A stretch of DNA of 64,000 nt from Deltaproteobacteria bacterium. GTDB taxonomy: Bacteria > JADJOY01. Of the stretch, positions 9,958 through 18,351 are shown piece by piece. How positions within the stretch are numbered: the first letter of the stretch is position 1; the number at the start of each line of letters is the position of its first letter. A model generated the notes under the pieces. The model did not search any database, had not been told where the DNA came from, and worked only from the letters and a program-made list of their open reading frames with translations. The stretch covers positions 1-64,000 of the forward strand of contig JADJOY010000035.1 of NCBI GenBank assembly GCA_016713535.1, written 5' to 3'. Both the position numbers and the translations under genes were made by a program.

Positions 9958-10403
9958 GAGCTGAGGCCAATGTGCGTGATCTGCCTCGAATACGTAGGAT
10001 ATGTCGTCACCAGGCCTGTCCTCACGAGCCCACTGCCCGGCGCAAATTAGAGCGTAGTGAGCACAGAACGTATAAATTTGGTTGAATTCGCAATAGCGCT
10101 TCGGGAGGTGGGCCCTCACCGCCTTCAATTTGCACCAGGACGCGACGTACACGAGACGATGACGAGCAAGCAGCCCGCAAGCTCGATCCACCTCCACGTC
10201 GGCCGCCCGGTCGTCTAAACCGGCAAAGAAGCCCTTCTTCTTGCTTCGATCCTTCATATGGAAGGGAGGACGGCCACTCAGAAACTTCGTCCACTCGGCG
10301 TCAAACGCGCGCGCTTGCCCCGGCATGAATATCGGTCCACCTACAGAAGGCCAAGAGTCCTCATTGCCCCAGCTTCGTTCAGGTACGCTTCTAGAACTGT
10401 CAT
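9943..10403 (-). pseudogene. DUF3800-family protein, frameshifted
   Basis: ATG at 10403 overlaps the stop of the upstream gene (ATGA). The first frame reads MTVLEAYLNEAGAMRTLGLL and ends at TAG (10343-10341). The next frame continues VGGPIFMPGQARAFDAEW, then PPFHMKDRSKKKGFFAGL, and ends YVFEADHAHWPQLKTPW. The Y.DE.G opening, G(Y/P)I....F..EW and FHMKD are hallmarks of DUF3800, an RNase H-fold-like family often found near defence or mobile genes. The opening Asp of the usual DESG reads Asn here. One base change restores about 150 residues, so it could be a sequencing error or a young pseudogene. Confidence 0.65.
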
Positions 10404-11062
10404 GACATCATCGCTCGGTAGGGCGTACTTCGACCGATCCAGCCGCCTGGTTGAAGGTTACGCTTTCGTCGACCCGTCGATACCGGCGAGCCTGTGCACA
10501 TGAATACCTTTCTTTCGACGTCGTCTGGTTTCATTTTGACAAATTCGAAGTCGGTTAGGTTTTCCAGCGAGGCCGCATCACGAACGCGCTCATCGATATA
10601 CCAGGTCTTCGTGTGTTTCTTGAGTTGCGCTTCAATGGTGAAGCAATTTTTGAACGCATAGCTTGAGAAGCGTAGGTACACGAAGCGAGGCTGGGACATG
10701 TCGCTAGAGTCGAATGTAGTACCACCCCACGACGTCGGCCCTGCGAATGTCATGCCTTTCACGCAAACCGCATAACATTCGTGAACATGCTCGGCGATGC
10801 GCGATCGCAGCCATTCTGCCTCGCGCAGTACGGCGCGAGCGTTCGTGCATGCCTGGTCTGTCTCGGCCAGAAGTACCACGGAGTCGTTCCACGTGTAGGC
10901 ATGGCGATGAGTGCTCATCTCGTTGCCATGCATCGCAGCGTACGCGGTGTCGTGGAGGCTCCGCATGATGCCGGCGGCTTGCCTGCCGTCTGCGTCGATT
11001 ATCGTGCTCAGATTCGCGAGATCAATGAACGTGATAATTGCATGCCGATCTACGCTATCCAT
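10400..11062 (-). CDS. 220-aa hypothetical protein, possible degenerate cyclase-like fold
   Basis: ATG at 11062 is preceded by GGGGGAG at a good ribosome-binding distance, which decides this start over the upstream in-frame extension (that only reads antisense through the IS). The protein opens DRHAIITFIDLANLST and contains HAYTWNDSVVLLAET, which resembles the beta-strand FxDxxNST and WNDSxLLL text of degenerate class III nucleotide-cyclase-like domains. That is inference only, and the second catalytic metal site is not apparent. The stop overlaps the DUF3800 start by four bases (ATGA), so the two are translationally coupled. Codon usage is clearly less GC-rich than the chromosome. The pair is bracketed by inverted ISL3 copies. 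Confidence 0.7.
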   Translation of the reverse strand: MDSVDRHAIITFIDLANLSTIIDADGRQAAGIMRSLHDTAYAAMHGNEMSTHRHAYTWNDSVVLLAETDQACTNARAVLREAEWLRSRIAEHVHECYAVCVKGMTFAGPTSWGGTTFDSSDMSQPRFVYLRFSSYAFKNCFTIEAQLKKHTKTWYIDERVRDAASLENLTDFEFVKMKPDDVERKVFMCTGSPVSTGRRKRNLQPGGWIGRSTPYRAMMS

Positions 11063-11130
11063 CCGAAGTTCTCCCCCGTTGTTTTCATCTTCCGAGCCCT
11101 CCGCGATCACTTGCGCCACCGACTCTCGCT

Positions 11131-12479
11131 GGCCTCTTCCGGGAGTTGTGTGGTGAGCTGACCCCCCGGGTGAGGGGGCCGGCGAGATGTGCGGGCGTGC
11201 GTGAGCAGGCGGTGGGTTACGCTCTGGGTCGTGAGAGACACTGATCTCTACGCCCAAATCCTCGGAGTCCGCGAACCTCGACCGTGAGCGAGGTCCACCG
11301 ACATGCCCGCCAAGCGGGTCGAGGTCACGCCGAGCACTCGCCGGCGGCGCGGCACTGCCCGGAGGGAACACGTGCCTGGCCATGACGCGAAGCCGCGCCG
11401 GTGGCGCCATCCCGACACGTGCCAATTCGAGACGATGCCATCGCTGACGTGCCGCGCAGCAACCGCCCCGAGCACGGGCCGCTTCAGGTCACCCGTGCCG
11501 TGGGCGGTAGTTGGTCTCTCGCCTTCACCGCGGCTGTTCGAGGTGCTGGCGATCGACCGTTGCGCTGAGGCGAGCCTGAGCGGCGTCGCGCGACAGGTCC
11601 GCACTACCCGGGACGAGGCTGACGACATTCGAGACGCGCGCGGTGCGGCGGGCTCGCGCGCCGGGAGCGGCGCCGCCGGACGCGCATCGGAGCCGACGAG
11701 ACTCTTTCCGGTAGCGGCAATGAGTACGTCACGGTCGTGATCGATCAGGTCGCAGGCGACGGCGTCGTACGTCGCGGACGACCGCAAGCGAGCGAGCCTG
11801 GAGACCTATCTCGCGGGCCATTCGGTCGAGGAACGGGCCGCCGTCGAGACCGTCGCGATGGACATGCACCAGCCACATCCAGGCCGTGAAGGCTACGATC
11901 CCGTTGGCCGCGCTCAAGATCTCGCTTCGACAAGTTCCACGTGGCGAGCCACCTGGGCCAGGCGGTGGACCGAGTGCGGCGCGAGGAGAAACCGCGCGTT
12001 GCTCGAGGAGGGCGACGGCCGCCTGAAGCGAACCAGGTACTTCAGTGGCTCACGCACCCGGCGAACCTGACCGACGAGCGATGGGCATCGTTCGCAAGCT
12101 GCGCGAGAGCGCTCTCAGGACGCTCGCGCGTGGCGATCAAGGAGCTGGCGATGGAGCCTGGCGCTACCGCTCGCACGCGTGGGCGCGCGCGCCGGGAAGC
12201 GCTGGCTCGGTGGGCGCTGCGGAGCCGGCTGGACCCGGTGATTCGGGTCGCGCGGATGATTCGCGCTCACCAGCTCGGCATCCTCAACGCGATGGTGCAC
12301 GGGGTGACGAACGCGCGCCCGAAGGCATCAACGCGAAGATCCAGTGGATCAAGTACACGTCGCGAGGATTCCGTAACCGCGAGCTTCCGCGACGCGATTT
12401 ACTTTTCACCCTCGGTGGCCTCGACCTCTACCCGCCGGGATCACGCGCTGATAGGTTACCCACGAAAGCCTGAAACGCC
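11131..12479 (+). mobile_element. second ISL3 copy, decayed, inverted relative to the first
   Basis: The left end GGCCTCTTCCGGGAGTTGTG begins at 11131. The right end reads TACCCACGAAAGCC up to ACGCC at 12479, matching the ends of the intact element. Length is about 1,350 bp. It carries a transposase homologous to the intact copy but broken by many frame changes and substitutions. Its orientation is opposite to the element at 8519-9884, giving the layout of a composite transposon around 9885-11130. Confidence 0.75.
11212..12451 (+). pseudogene. decayed ISL3-family transposase
   Basis: This is homologous over its whole length to the intact transposase at 8551-9804. The opening RDTDLYAQILGVREP (near 11231) is conserved but followed by a stop. 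Further matching text includes MPAKRVEV, HPDTCQFETM, SGVARQVRTTRDEADDI, MASHLGQAVDRVRREE and GILNAMVHGVTNAR, in several frames. The DDE segment around the first Asp is disrupted. The divergence includes many substitutions as well as indels, so it is genuine decay rather than sequencing noise. Confidence 0.85.
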
Positions 12480-12712
12480 TCTCGCTTCGCCGCCTTGCAC
12501 CGCCTCGTCCCCAACCGGCTGGTAGTTCACCTTGACCGCAACCCCACGCGCTGCTCTTCCCTGCGCCGGGAAGTATGGCTACGACGTGGAGTGGTCGTTC
12601 TCGGGCTTCATGAAGAACACTCGTTCGCGGTTGTCCGGCGCGATCCCATCCAGGATCACAGTCCTCGCCTGGTCGGGGAACAATAGTACGCGCCCTGAGT
12701 GCTCTCGGGGGC
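12480..12712 (-). other. short coding-like remnant next to the decayed IS
   Basis: One minus-strand frame reads TILFPDQARTVILDGIAPDN then RERVFFMKPENDHSTS before a stop, immediately outside the right end of the decayed IS. It looks like protein but is too short to classify. It may be a chromosomal gene cut by the insertion, or the 3' end of something lost. Confidence 0.25.
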
Positions 12713-14212
12713 TTAGAAAGGCCTGAAATTATTCAGCGCCACCGCGATCCCGTTCTGCGCGAAGCCGTTCGTGAGCAGGTTCAGGGCGTCGGATTGCTGG
12801 TGGTAGAAGATCACGAACTTTTCGCCGAGCTGGACGACGGTGGGTTCGGCTTCGTCGACGATGAAGAAGGGGCTGAGGGAGTTCGAGGAGCCGGAGCCGG
12901 GGTCGCCGTTGCCGGGGTCTTCGCGGACGCAGAGGGGGGCGAGCTCGTTCTCGGGCTGGGTGCAGAAGCCGTCGGGGCCGTGCAGGAGATCGAAGACGGG
13001 CTCGATGGCGCCGAGCAGGCAGAGCAGGTCGTCGTTCGAGATGCAGAGCGGGAAGTGCTCGGAGAGGACGGGGTTCACCTCGTTGGCGGTGTCCGGGAAG
13101 TTGACCTCGGTGGAGGCCTTCTCGTAGTGGATGCCGTCGCTCGACCACGCGACTCCGATGCTGGTGTCGTGGTCGTCGTAGTCGTCGAGCAGCGGCCCGC
13201 GCAGGTTGCCCGTGTAGTAGAGGATGAAGAGGTCGCGGATGGGGCCGCGGTCGAGGAGCACCATCGGCGCCCCCACCGAGCCTGACGTGGGGTCGTCCGA
13301 GCGCTGGAACTCCCAGTTGGTCTGGTCCTTGGGGCCGGTGAAGCTCGGGGTGACGATCGGGCCGGCGCCGGCACCGGTGGCGCCGTCGAGGCCGGTGCGG
13401 GTGAAGCGGACGCCGTCGGCCGAGGTGGCCACTCCGAGCGAGCGCGAGCCGCGGCGGTCGCCGTCGAAGTAGAGCAGCCACACGCCGTCGGGGCGCTGGA
13501 TGAGCGCGGGCGAGCCGATGGCGCCGCCGTCCCAGCCGCTGGCCTCGGCAGTGAGCACGGGCGCGGGCGCGCGGGCGTTCTGCTCGCGGCCGTCCGGACC
13601 TACCCGCTTCCAGCTCGTGCCGTCGGCGCTCACGGCGAGGCCGATCCCGCCGCCCTCGCCGCCCGTATAGGCCATGACGTAGGTGGCGTCGAGGCCGGAC
13701 GCGAGGCCGCTCAGGGTGCCGCCGCCGCGCACGACACTCGGGGCGCCCACCCTGCCCGTCTCGAAGCCGCCCGAGGAGGGCGTGAAGACGACGCCGTCCT
13801 CGAGCACGGTGACGAGCGCCGGGCGGCAGTTGTCTTCGGGGCCGATCGTCACGCGCGCGCGGCGGATCTCGCTCCGCGTCGAGGTGCGGTCCTCGTAGAA
13901 GACCGTGATGGTGCCGTCGGGCTCGAGGACCGCCGAGGGCTCGGTCATGAGGTGGCCGACCGAGCTGCCGAGGATCACGGGCTGGAGGCTGAGGTCGGGC
14001 GAGGCGCCGGGGGGTACGGGCTTCTCGTCGGAGCAGACGGCGTCGTATTTGACCCACGGGCCGATGCCCTGGGACGGCAGGTTCTCGGTGCCGCGGCTCT
14101 CCTCGCCCTTGGTCGCGAGGTAGCCGCAGCCGCACGCGAGGACCAAGAGGGCGGTCGCGAGGAAGGGCGCGGACGCGCGATTCGTGAGTCGGGTCGGACG
14201 TCGCATGGTCAT
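12713..14212 (-). CDS. lipoprotein with sialidase/GH43-like propeller repeats
   Basis: ATG at 14212 (or 14206) gives about 499 residues with a signal peptide ending in a lipobox (LLVLAC, Cys about residue 27), so it is probably membrane-anchored. The body has repeated short motifs of a five-bladed beta-propeller: EPSAVLEPDGTITVFYED, MAYTGGEGGGIGLAVSADGT, SPALIQRPDGVWLLYFDGD, SLGVATSADGVRF and LFILYYTGN. These resemble glycosidase (GH43/68/130) and sialidase-like propellers. No catalytic triad can be assigned, so substrate and activity are unknown. A further in-frame extension upstream (to TTG 14332) runs into a palindromic repeat and is rejected as coding. It stands alone on the minus strand. 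Confidence 0.75.
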   Translation of the reverse strand: MTMRRPTRLTNRASAPFLATALLVLACGCGYLATKGEESRGTENLPSQGIGPWVKYDAVCSDEKPVPPGASPDLSLQPVILGSSVGHLMTEPSAVLEPDGTITVFYEDRTSTRSEIRRARVTIGPEDNCRPALVTVLEDGVVFTPSSGGFETGRVGAPSVVRGGGTLSGLASGLDATYVMAYTGGEGGGIGLAVSADGTSWKRVGPDGREQNARAPAPVLTAEASGWDGGAIGSPALIQRPDGVWLLYFDGDRRGSRSLGVATSADGVRFTRTGLDGATGAGAGPIVTPSFTGPKDQTNWEFQRSDDPTSGSVGAPMVLLDRGPIRDLFILYYTGNLRGPLLDDYDDHDTSIGVAWSSDGIHYEKASTEVNFPDTANEVNPVLSEHFPLCISNDDLLCLLGAIEPVFDLLHGPDGFCTQPENELAPLCVREDPGNGDPGSGSSNSLSPFFIVDEAEPTVVQLGEKFVIFYHQQSDALNLLTNGFAQNGIAVALNNFRPF

Positions 14213-14429
14213 GGTCCGAGGTAGGGCCCGACGGGGGACGGAGCCCCCGTCGCTACGAGGGCGTGCCGAAGCGCGGAAGCGGGTGCGAATGCTGACGAAC
14301 GGGCCCCCCCGCGTGGTGGGCGGCGGGGACAAGCCCCCGCGCTACCGGGGCGGGCGGCCGACCACGCCGACGGGTCGAGGCGCGTTCCTAACGACCACGA
14401 CGCGTCCGGAGACAGCAGGCGATCCCGGC

Positions 14430-15120
14430 CGGATCGCAGGACGTTCGTAGCGCGGGGGTTCATCCCGCGAGGGGGTGGCTGGGATGAAGCGGGTCCGCGC
14501 CAACGACGGTCGGCGACAACGGGTCGAACAGAGGACGCCCGTGCGCCGCGACGGTCGCGGGACGTTCGTAGCGCGGGGGTTCATCCCCCGCCAGGACGTC
14601 GCCGGATGAAATGGGTCCGCGCCGACGAGGTGGGCGACCACGAAGGTTCGGACCGAAGGCGGTCGGTGCGACGCGGATCGCGGGTCATTCGTAGCGCGGG
14701 GGTTCATCCCCCGCCAGGACGGTCGCCGGGTCGAAGGGATCCGCGGCGACGGTGGGCGACGACGACGGTTCGAACCGAGGGCGGTCGGCGCCGCGACGGA
14801 TTGCGGGACGTTCGTAGCGCGGGGTTCATCCCCGCCAGGACGTCGCCGGATGAAATGGGTCCCGCCGACGAGGTGGGCGACCACGACGGTTCGGACCGAA
14901 GGCGGTCGGGTGCGACGCGGATCAGGACGCTTCGTAACGCAGGGTTCATCCCCCGCGGGGTGGTGGCCGGGTGAAGCGGATCCGTACAGGTGCGACGGTC
15001 GACCACGACAACGGGTCCAACAGCGGACGCCCGGCGCCGCGACGGTTGCGGGACGTTCGTAGCGCGGGGGTTCATCCCCCGCCAGGCGGGTGGCGGGGGA
15101 CAAGCCCCCGCGCTACGGGG
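14430..15120. repeat. tandem array of about 122-bp units (six copies)
   Basis: The landmark CGTAGCGCGGGGGTTCATCC recurs at about 14446, 14567, 14690, 14813, 14933 (CGTAACGC variant) and 15058, spaced 120-125 bp. Each unit carries the hairpin GCGGGGG-TTCAT-CCCCCGC followed by a divergent middle containing GGTTCGGACCGAAGGCGGTC-like text. Related single copies flank it at about 14226 and 14325, and again at 27838. No gene is supportable here. Confidence 0.85.
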
Positions 15121-15149
15121 TGATCGAGCTGCGTGCGTGGACATGACGA

Positions 15150-16538
15150 TCAGAACCGCACGGTGGCTTGGAGGCCGCCGCCCACACCGAGGCCGCCGAT
15201 CACGAGGTCGCCGTAGGGGGACGAGGCGGGGTCGTCCTTCACGATGTTGCGGTCCTCGAGGACGTGGATCTGGGTGTAGCCGTCGATGGTGAGCGGCTTC
15301 TTCAGGAAGCGCGTCCAGTCGTGGATGGTCACGCCGAAGCCGAGGCCGATCACGTGGGTGGTGGTGTCGAGGAAGTTGGTGAGGCCGCGGTCGACCTTCA
15401 GCATCGCGCTGCGGTAGGCGTAGCCGCCGCGTAGCGCCACCTCGTAGTGGTCGTCGGCGAAGGCCTGCCACTCGGCGCCGACCGACGGCACGATGATGTC
15501 CTGGGCCGGCGGCGCGATCGGCAGAAGGCCGGCACCGGCAGGATGATCTCGCCGAGACCGCCCTCGAAGGTGGGCGTGGCGGCGGAGAACGTGGCCGGGA
15601 ACTGCGAGTAGTCGTACCAGCTCACGTCGAGGTCGAGCGTGAATCGCTCGCCGGTGTAGGCGGCGCCCACCGAGACCGTCTGCGGGCTGAAGAAGAGCTC
15701 GGCGTCGTTGGGCAACACGAAGCGGGTCTTCGCGAGCGTGAGCCCGAGGAGCTCGATCTCCTGGATCGTGACGAGAAACGGCGCCGCGAGGTGGGCCTTG
15801 ATCTCGGCGCGGTAGGTGACGCCGAAGCGAAGCCGCTCGCTCGGTGTCACCTGGATGCCGAAGGTGGGCGACAGCACCGGGTCCTGCACCGCGCTCGCGA
15901 AGCCGAAGCTCTGGCTCGTCCGCGTCGGCGCCGGGGTCGGTGTCGTCGTTCGACGGGTCGGGGTCCTGGATGAGCGTGAAGTCGGGCTCGCTCGAGGTGT
16001 CGAGCAGCGACTGAATCCCGCCGCCCACCGAGAGCCAGGGGGTGATCTCGAGGGCGCCGCCCGCCATCACCACGAGCCGCTGGTTGCGGGTGCCGTAGTA
16101 GAGGAACTGGGGCTGGTCGAGGGGCAGCGTCAAGAGCCGCGCGGCGCGCTGGGCCGGCACGTAGACGAGCGCGCCGATCGCAACCTTCTGGCCGAAGAAC
16201 TCGGTGGGATAGAGGACGCCGAGGGTCGAGCCGGTGATGGGCTGGTCGTCGATGTTCTCGCCGTTGATCTCGAGGTTCACGTCCGTGTACGTGAAGTTGA
16301 GCGAGATCTCGGTGTCGGTGCCGCGGGTCAGGCCGGCCGGGTTGTAGAAGGTGGAGGTGGCGTCGCCGGTGGCTGCGGTGGCGCCGAGCATCGCCGACGA
16401 ACGCGGGCCGACGCCGATGGTCTCGAAGGAGTTGGCGGGGGCAAGCGGCTCGAGCGCGACCCACGCCGCGAGCAACAGCAGCGGCACGAGGCCCCACGCC
16501 TTCGCCGAGCGGCGACCTGTCACCGAGCGCGCGCTCAT
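15150..16538 (-). CDS. OmpP1/FadL-family outer-membrane transporter (two frameshifts)
   Basis: This is a beta-barrel protein for uptake of hydrophobic compounds such as long-chain fatty acids, about 460 residues, with a signal peptide (LVPLLLLAAWVALEPLAPAN). The N-terminal family text is GVGPRSSAMLGATAATGDAT then STFYNPAGLT (hatch region). The frame changes near 15910, where the frame beginning SFGFASAVQDPVLSPTFGIQ takes over, and changes back near 15530 (into LLPIAPPAQDIIVPSVGAEW). It ends in an amphipathic strand with terminal Phe (LQATVRF). The two compensating indels look like sequence errors. Its ATG overlaps the stop of the upstream fadL-like gene (ATGA), so both are one operon. Confidence 0.8.
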   Translation of the reverse strand: MSARSVTGRRSAKAWGLVPLLLLAAWVALEPLAPANSFETIGVGPRSSAMLGATAATGDATSTFYNPAGLTRGTDTEISLNFTYTDVNLEINGENIDDQPITGSTLGVLYPTEFFGQKVAIGALVYVPAQRAARLLTLPLDQPQFLYYGTRNQRLVVMAGGALEITPWLSVGGGIQSLLDTSSEPDFTLIQDPDPSNDDTDPGADADEPELRLRERGAGPGAVAHLRHPGDTERAASLRRHLPRRDQGPPRGAVSRHDPGDRAPRAHAREDPLRVAQRRRALLQPADGLGGRRLHRRAIHARPRRELVRLLAVPGHVLRRHAHLRGRSRRDHPAGAGLLPIAPPAQDIIVPSVGAEWQAFADDHYEVALRGGYAYRSAMLKVDRGLTNFLDTTTHVIGLGFGVTIHDWTRFLKKPLTIDGYTQIHVLEDRNIVKDDPASSPYGDLVIGGLGVGGGLQATVRF

Positions 16539-18013
16539 CGGCCGATCTCGCCGAAGGTGGTGCTGGCGGTGAACATGACCGTGTAGACGTCGGCCTCGCC
16601 GGTGATCGACGGGTACGAGGGGTCGGCGATCGGCCTACCCTGCGCGTCGGTGAGCGGCGGGAACGCGTTGGGCTTGCCGTCCTCCACGAAGAGCGGGTTC
16701 TCGCGCTCCTTGCGGTGGGTGGTGGAGGAGATGAGGTCGTACTGGATCGCGGCGTCGAGCCGCACGGCGGAGTTCTCGGTGAGCGCGCCGAAGATCGGTA
16801 GCTCGCGGAGCGTGACGCCGACACCGGCCGAGAGCAGGTGGCGATCGCCGTCGAGGTACGTGGTGAGCGCCGTCTGCTCGGGGAATGGTGTCGGCTCGTA
16901 GGCGTAGCCGCCGCGCACCCAGCCGTCGTTGGCGGCGTCGTGCCACACCCGGTACTCGGCGCCGATCCGCGGCATGAACGTGTCCTTGGTGTGGGGATCG
17001 GCGTTGAAGGCGTCCTTCAGGTCGATCGGCACGACGGGGATCGTGACGTCGAGGGCGAGCTCGAGGGTCGGCGACTGATAGCCCGACCAGTCGTTCCACG
17101 AGAAGTCGACCGCCACGGTGAGGTCTGGGCTTCGGTGGGCGAAGCCGATCACCACCTGCGCGGGCGTGTAGAGGAGCGAGCTCGAGAGGTCGATGTTGAG
17201 CGGGATCGGGCCGAGCGTGACGGTGACCGGGATCTGGAGCGGAATCGAGAACGCGTCGCGCCAGGTGAGGCCCATGCTGAAGCCGGCCAGGTCGTCGCTC
17301 ACGAGCCGCCCGTCGACGATCACGCCGCCGGTCGCGCGCACCACCGGCTGGATCTCCTGGTCGATGGTGGTGTGGGCGTCGTCGACGCCGTCCGCGCCGC
17401 GGATGCCGGTCGGGATCTCGAGGTTCCCGCCTACGTCCGCGAAGAAGACACAGCCGATCCCCACAGCGAGCCCGTCCATGATCTTGAAGCCGAGCGCGGG
17501 CTGGGTGATCACGGTCTCGGTCTGGCCGTTGAGGAGCACGTATTGGGGCACGAAGCTCTCGGGGACCGTGGCGTTCAAGAGGTGCGGAAAGCCCGTGTAG
17601 AAGCCGAGGCCGAAGCCCACCCGCTCCTTGAGCGCGTCCTCGAACGGGATGAGGAAGCGCATGCCGCCGTAGGCGCCGAGGGTGTCGTCGATGGGGAACG
17701 CGTCGGAATTGCGGACCGAGCCCTCGGGCACCGGCGAGGGGTTGCTCGCGCTCGTGTGGAAGTCGCTGTACTGGAGGCCGATCGCGAACTCGCGGCCGCT
17801 GCGCAGCGCCACGCCGGCCGGGTTGTAGTAGGTGGCGGTGTAGTCGTCGGCGTGGCCGGTCATGGCGCCACCCATCGCGACGGCGCGGGCGCCAAAGCCG
17901 AAGAGCGTGAAGTCGTTGGCGCGCGCCGCGGACGGCGCGAAGGCGGAGGCGAGCGCGAGCGCGACGACGAGCGCCGGCGGAACGCGAGAGCGATTGGCGA
18001 TCGAGCGGATCAT
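16535..18013 (-). CDS. OmpP1/FadL-family outer-membrane transporter
   Basis: Intact 492-residue protein. Signal peptide residues 1-32 end ...AARAN. The family hatch motif follows: FGARAVAMGGAMTGHADDYT then ATYYNPAGVAL. Alternating amphipathic strands continue to an unusual C-terminal TFGEIGR. It should sit in the outer membrane and pass hydrophobic substrates. It is the first gene of a two-gene unit with the paralogue at 15150-16538 (four-base ATGA overlap). The two differ enough to suggest different substrates. The ATG at 18013 lies just outside the palindromic modules that start near 18060. Confidence 0.85.
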   Translation of the reverse strand: MIRSIANRSRVPPALVVALALASAFAPSAARANDFTLFGFGARAVAMGGAMTGHADDYTATYYNPAGVALRSGREFAIGLQYSDFHTSASNPSPVPEGSVRNSDAFPIDDTLGAYGGMRFLIPFEDALKERVGFGLGFYTGFPHLLNATVPESFVPQYVLLNGQTETVITQPALGFKIMDGLAVGIGCVFFADVGGNLEIPTGIRGADGVDDAHTTIDQEIQPVVRATGGVIVDGRLVSDDLAGFSMGLTWRDAFSIPLQIPVTVTLGPIPLNIDLSSSLLYTPAQVVIGFAHRSPDLTVAVDFSWNDWSGYQSPTLELALDVTIPVVPIDLKDAFNADPHTKDTFMPRIGAEYRVWHDAANDGWVRGGYAYEPTPFPEQTALTTYLDGDRHLLSAGVGVTLRELPIFGALTENSAVRLDAAIQYDLISSTTHRKERENPLFVEDGKPNAFPPLTDAQGRPIADPSYPSITGEADVYTVMFTASTTFGEIGR

Positions 18014-18059
18014 GAGAGCGGCGCATCCTACGGATCACCTCTCGCGCGCGCAACCCTCG

Positions 18060-18262
18060 GCGTGCGGCGCCGACGGAGGCGCGCCCTCCAGGCCCGGGGT
18101 CCGACGCCGTGGAGGGCCGCGATCCTTCGCGGCCGCGACGTCCGCATCGACGATCGCGTCGTTCGCGGTCGTTTCGGAGGGACCGCCTCCTGGCGGTCCG
18201 GCGAGGCGATGCCGACGAGGCCCGACAGGAGTCGGGCCCTCCGAGGTCGCGGAATCGAGAGC
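18060..18262. repeat. palindromic module cluster (modules C, B, A, E)
   Basis: In order: a half GGCGCGCCCTCC (near 18078), GGAGGGCCGCGATCCTTCGC (18111), a 40-base linker containing GCATCGACGATCGCGTCG, GGAGGGACCGCCTCCTGGCG (18176), and GGCCCGACAGGAGTCGGGCC (about 18218). Each is a self-complementary hairpin joined through GGAGGG or CCCTCC. The same order recurs at 19714-20075. It lies between divergent genes. Confidence 0.8.
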
Positions 18263-18351
18263 CGCCAGGGCACCGGCCGCGCTCCCGCGGTTCTCCTCCG
18301 TGCCGCTCGCGTGCCAAGATCCCGTGCAGGGGCGGAAAGGATCCGAACGTG

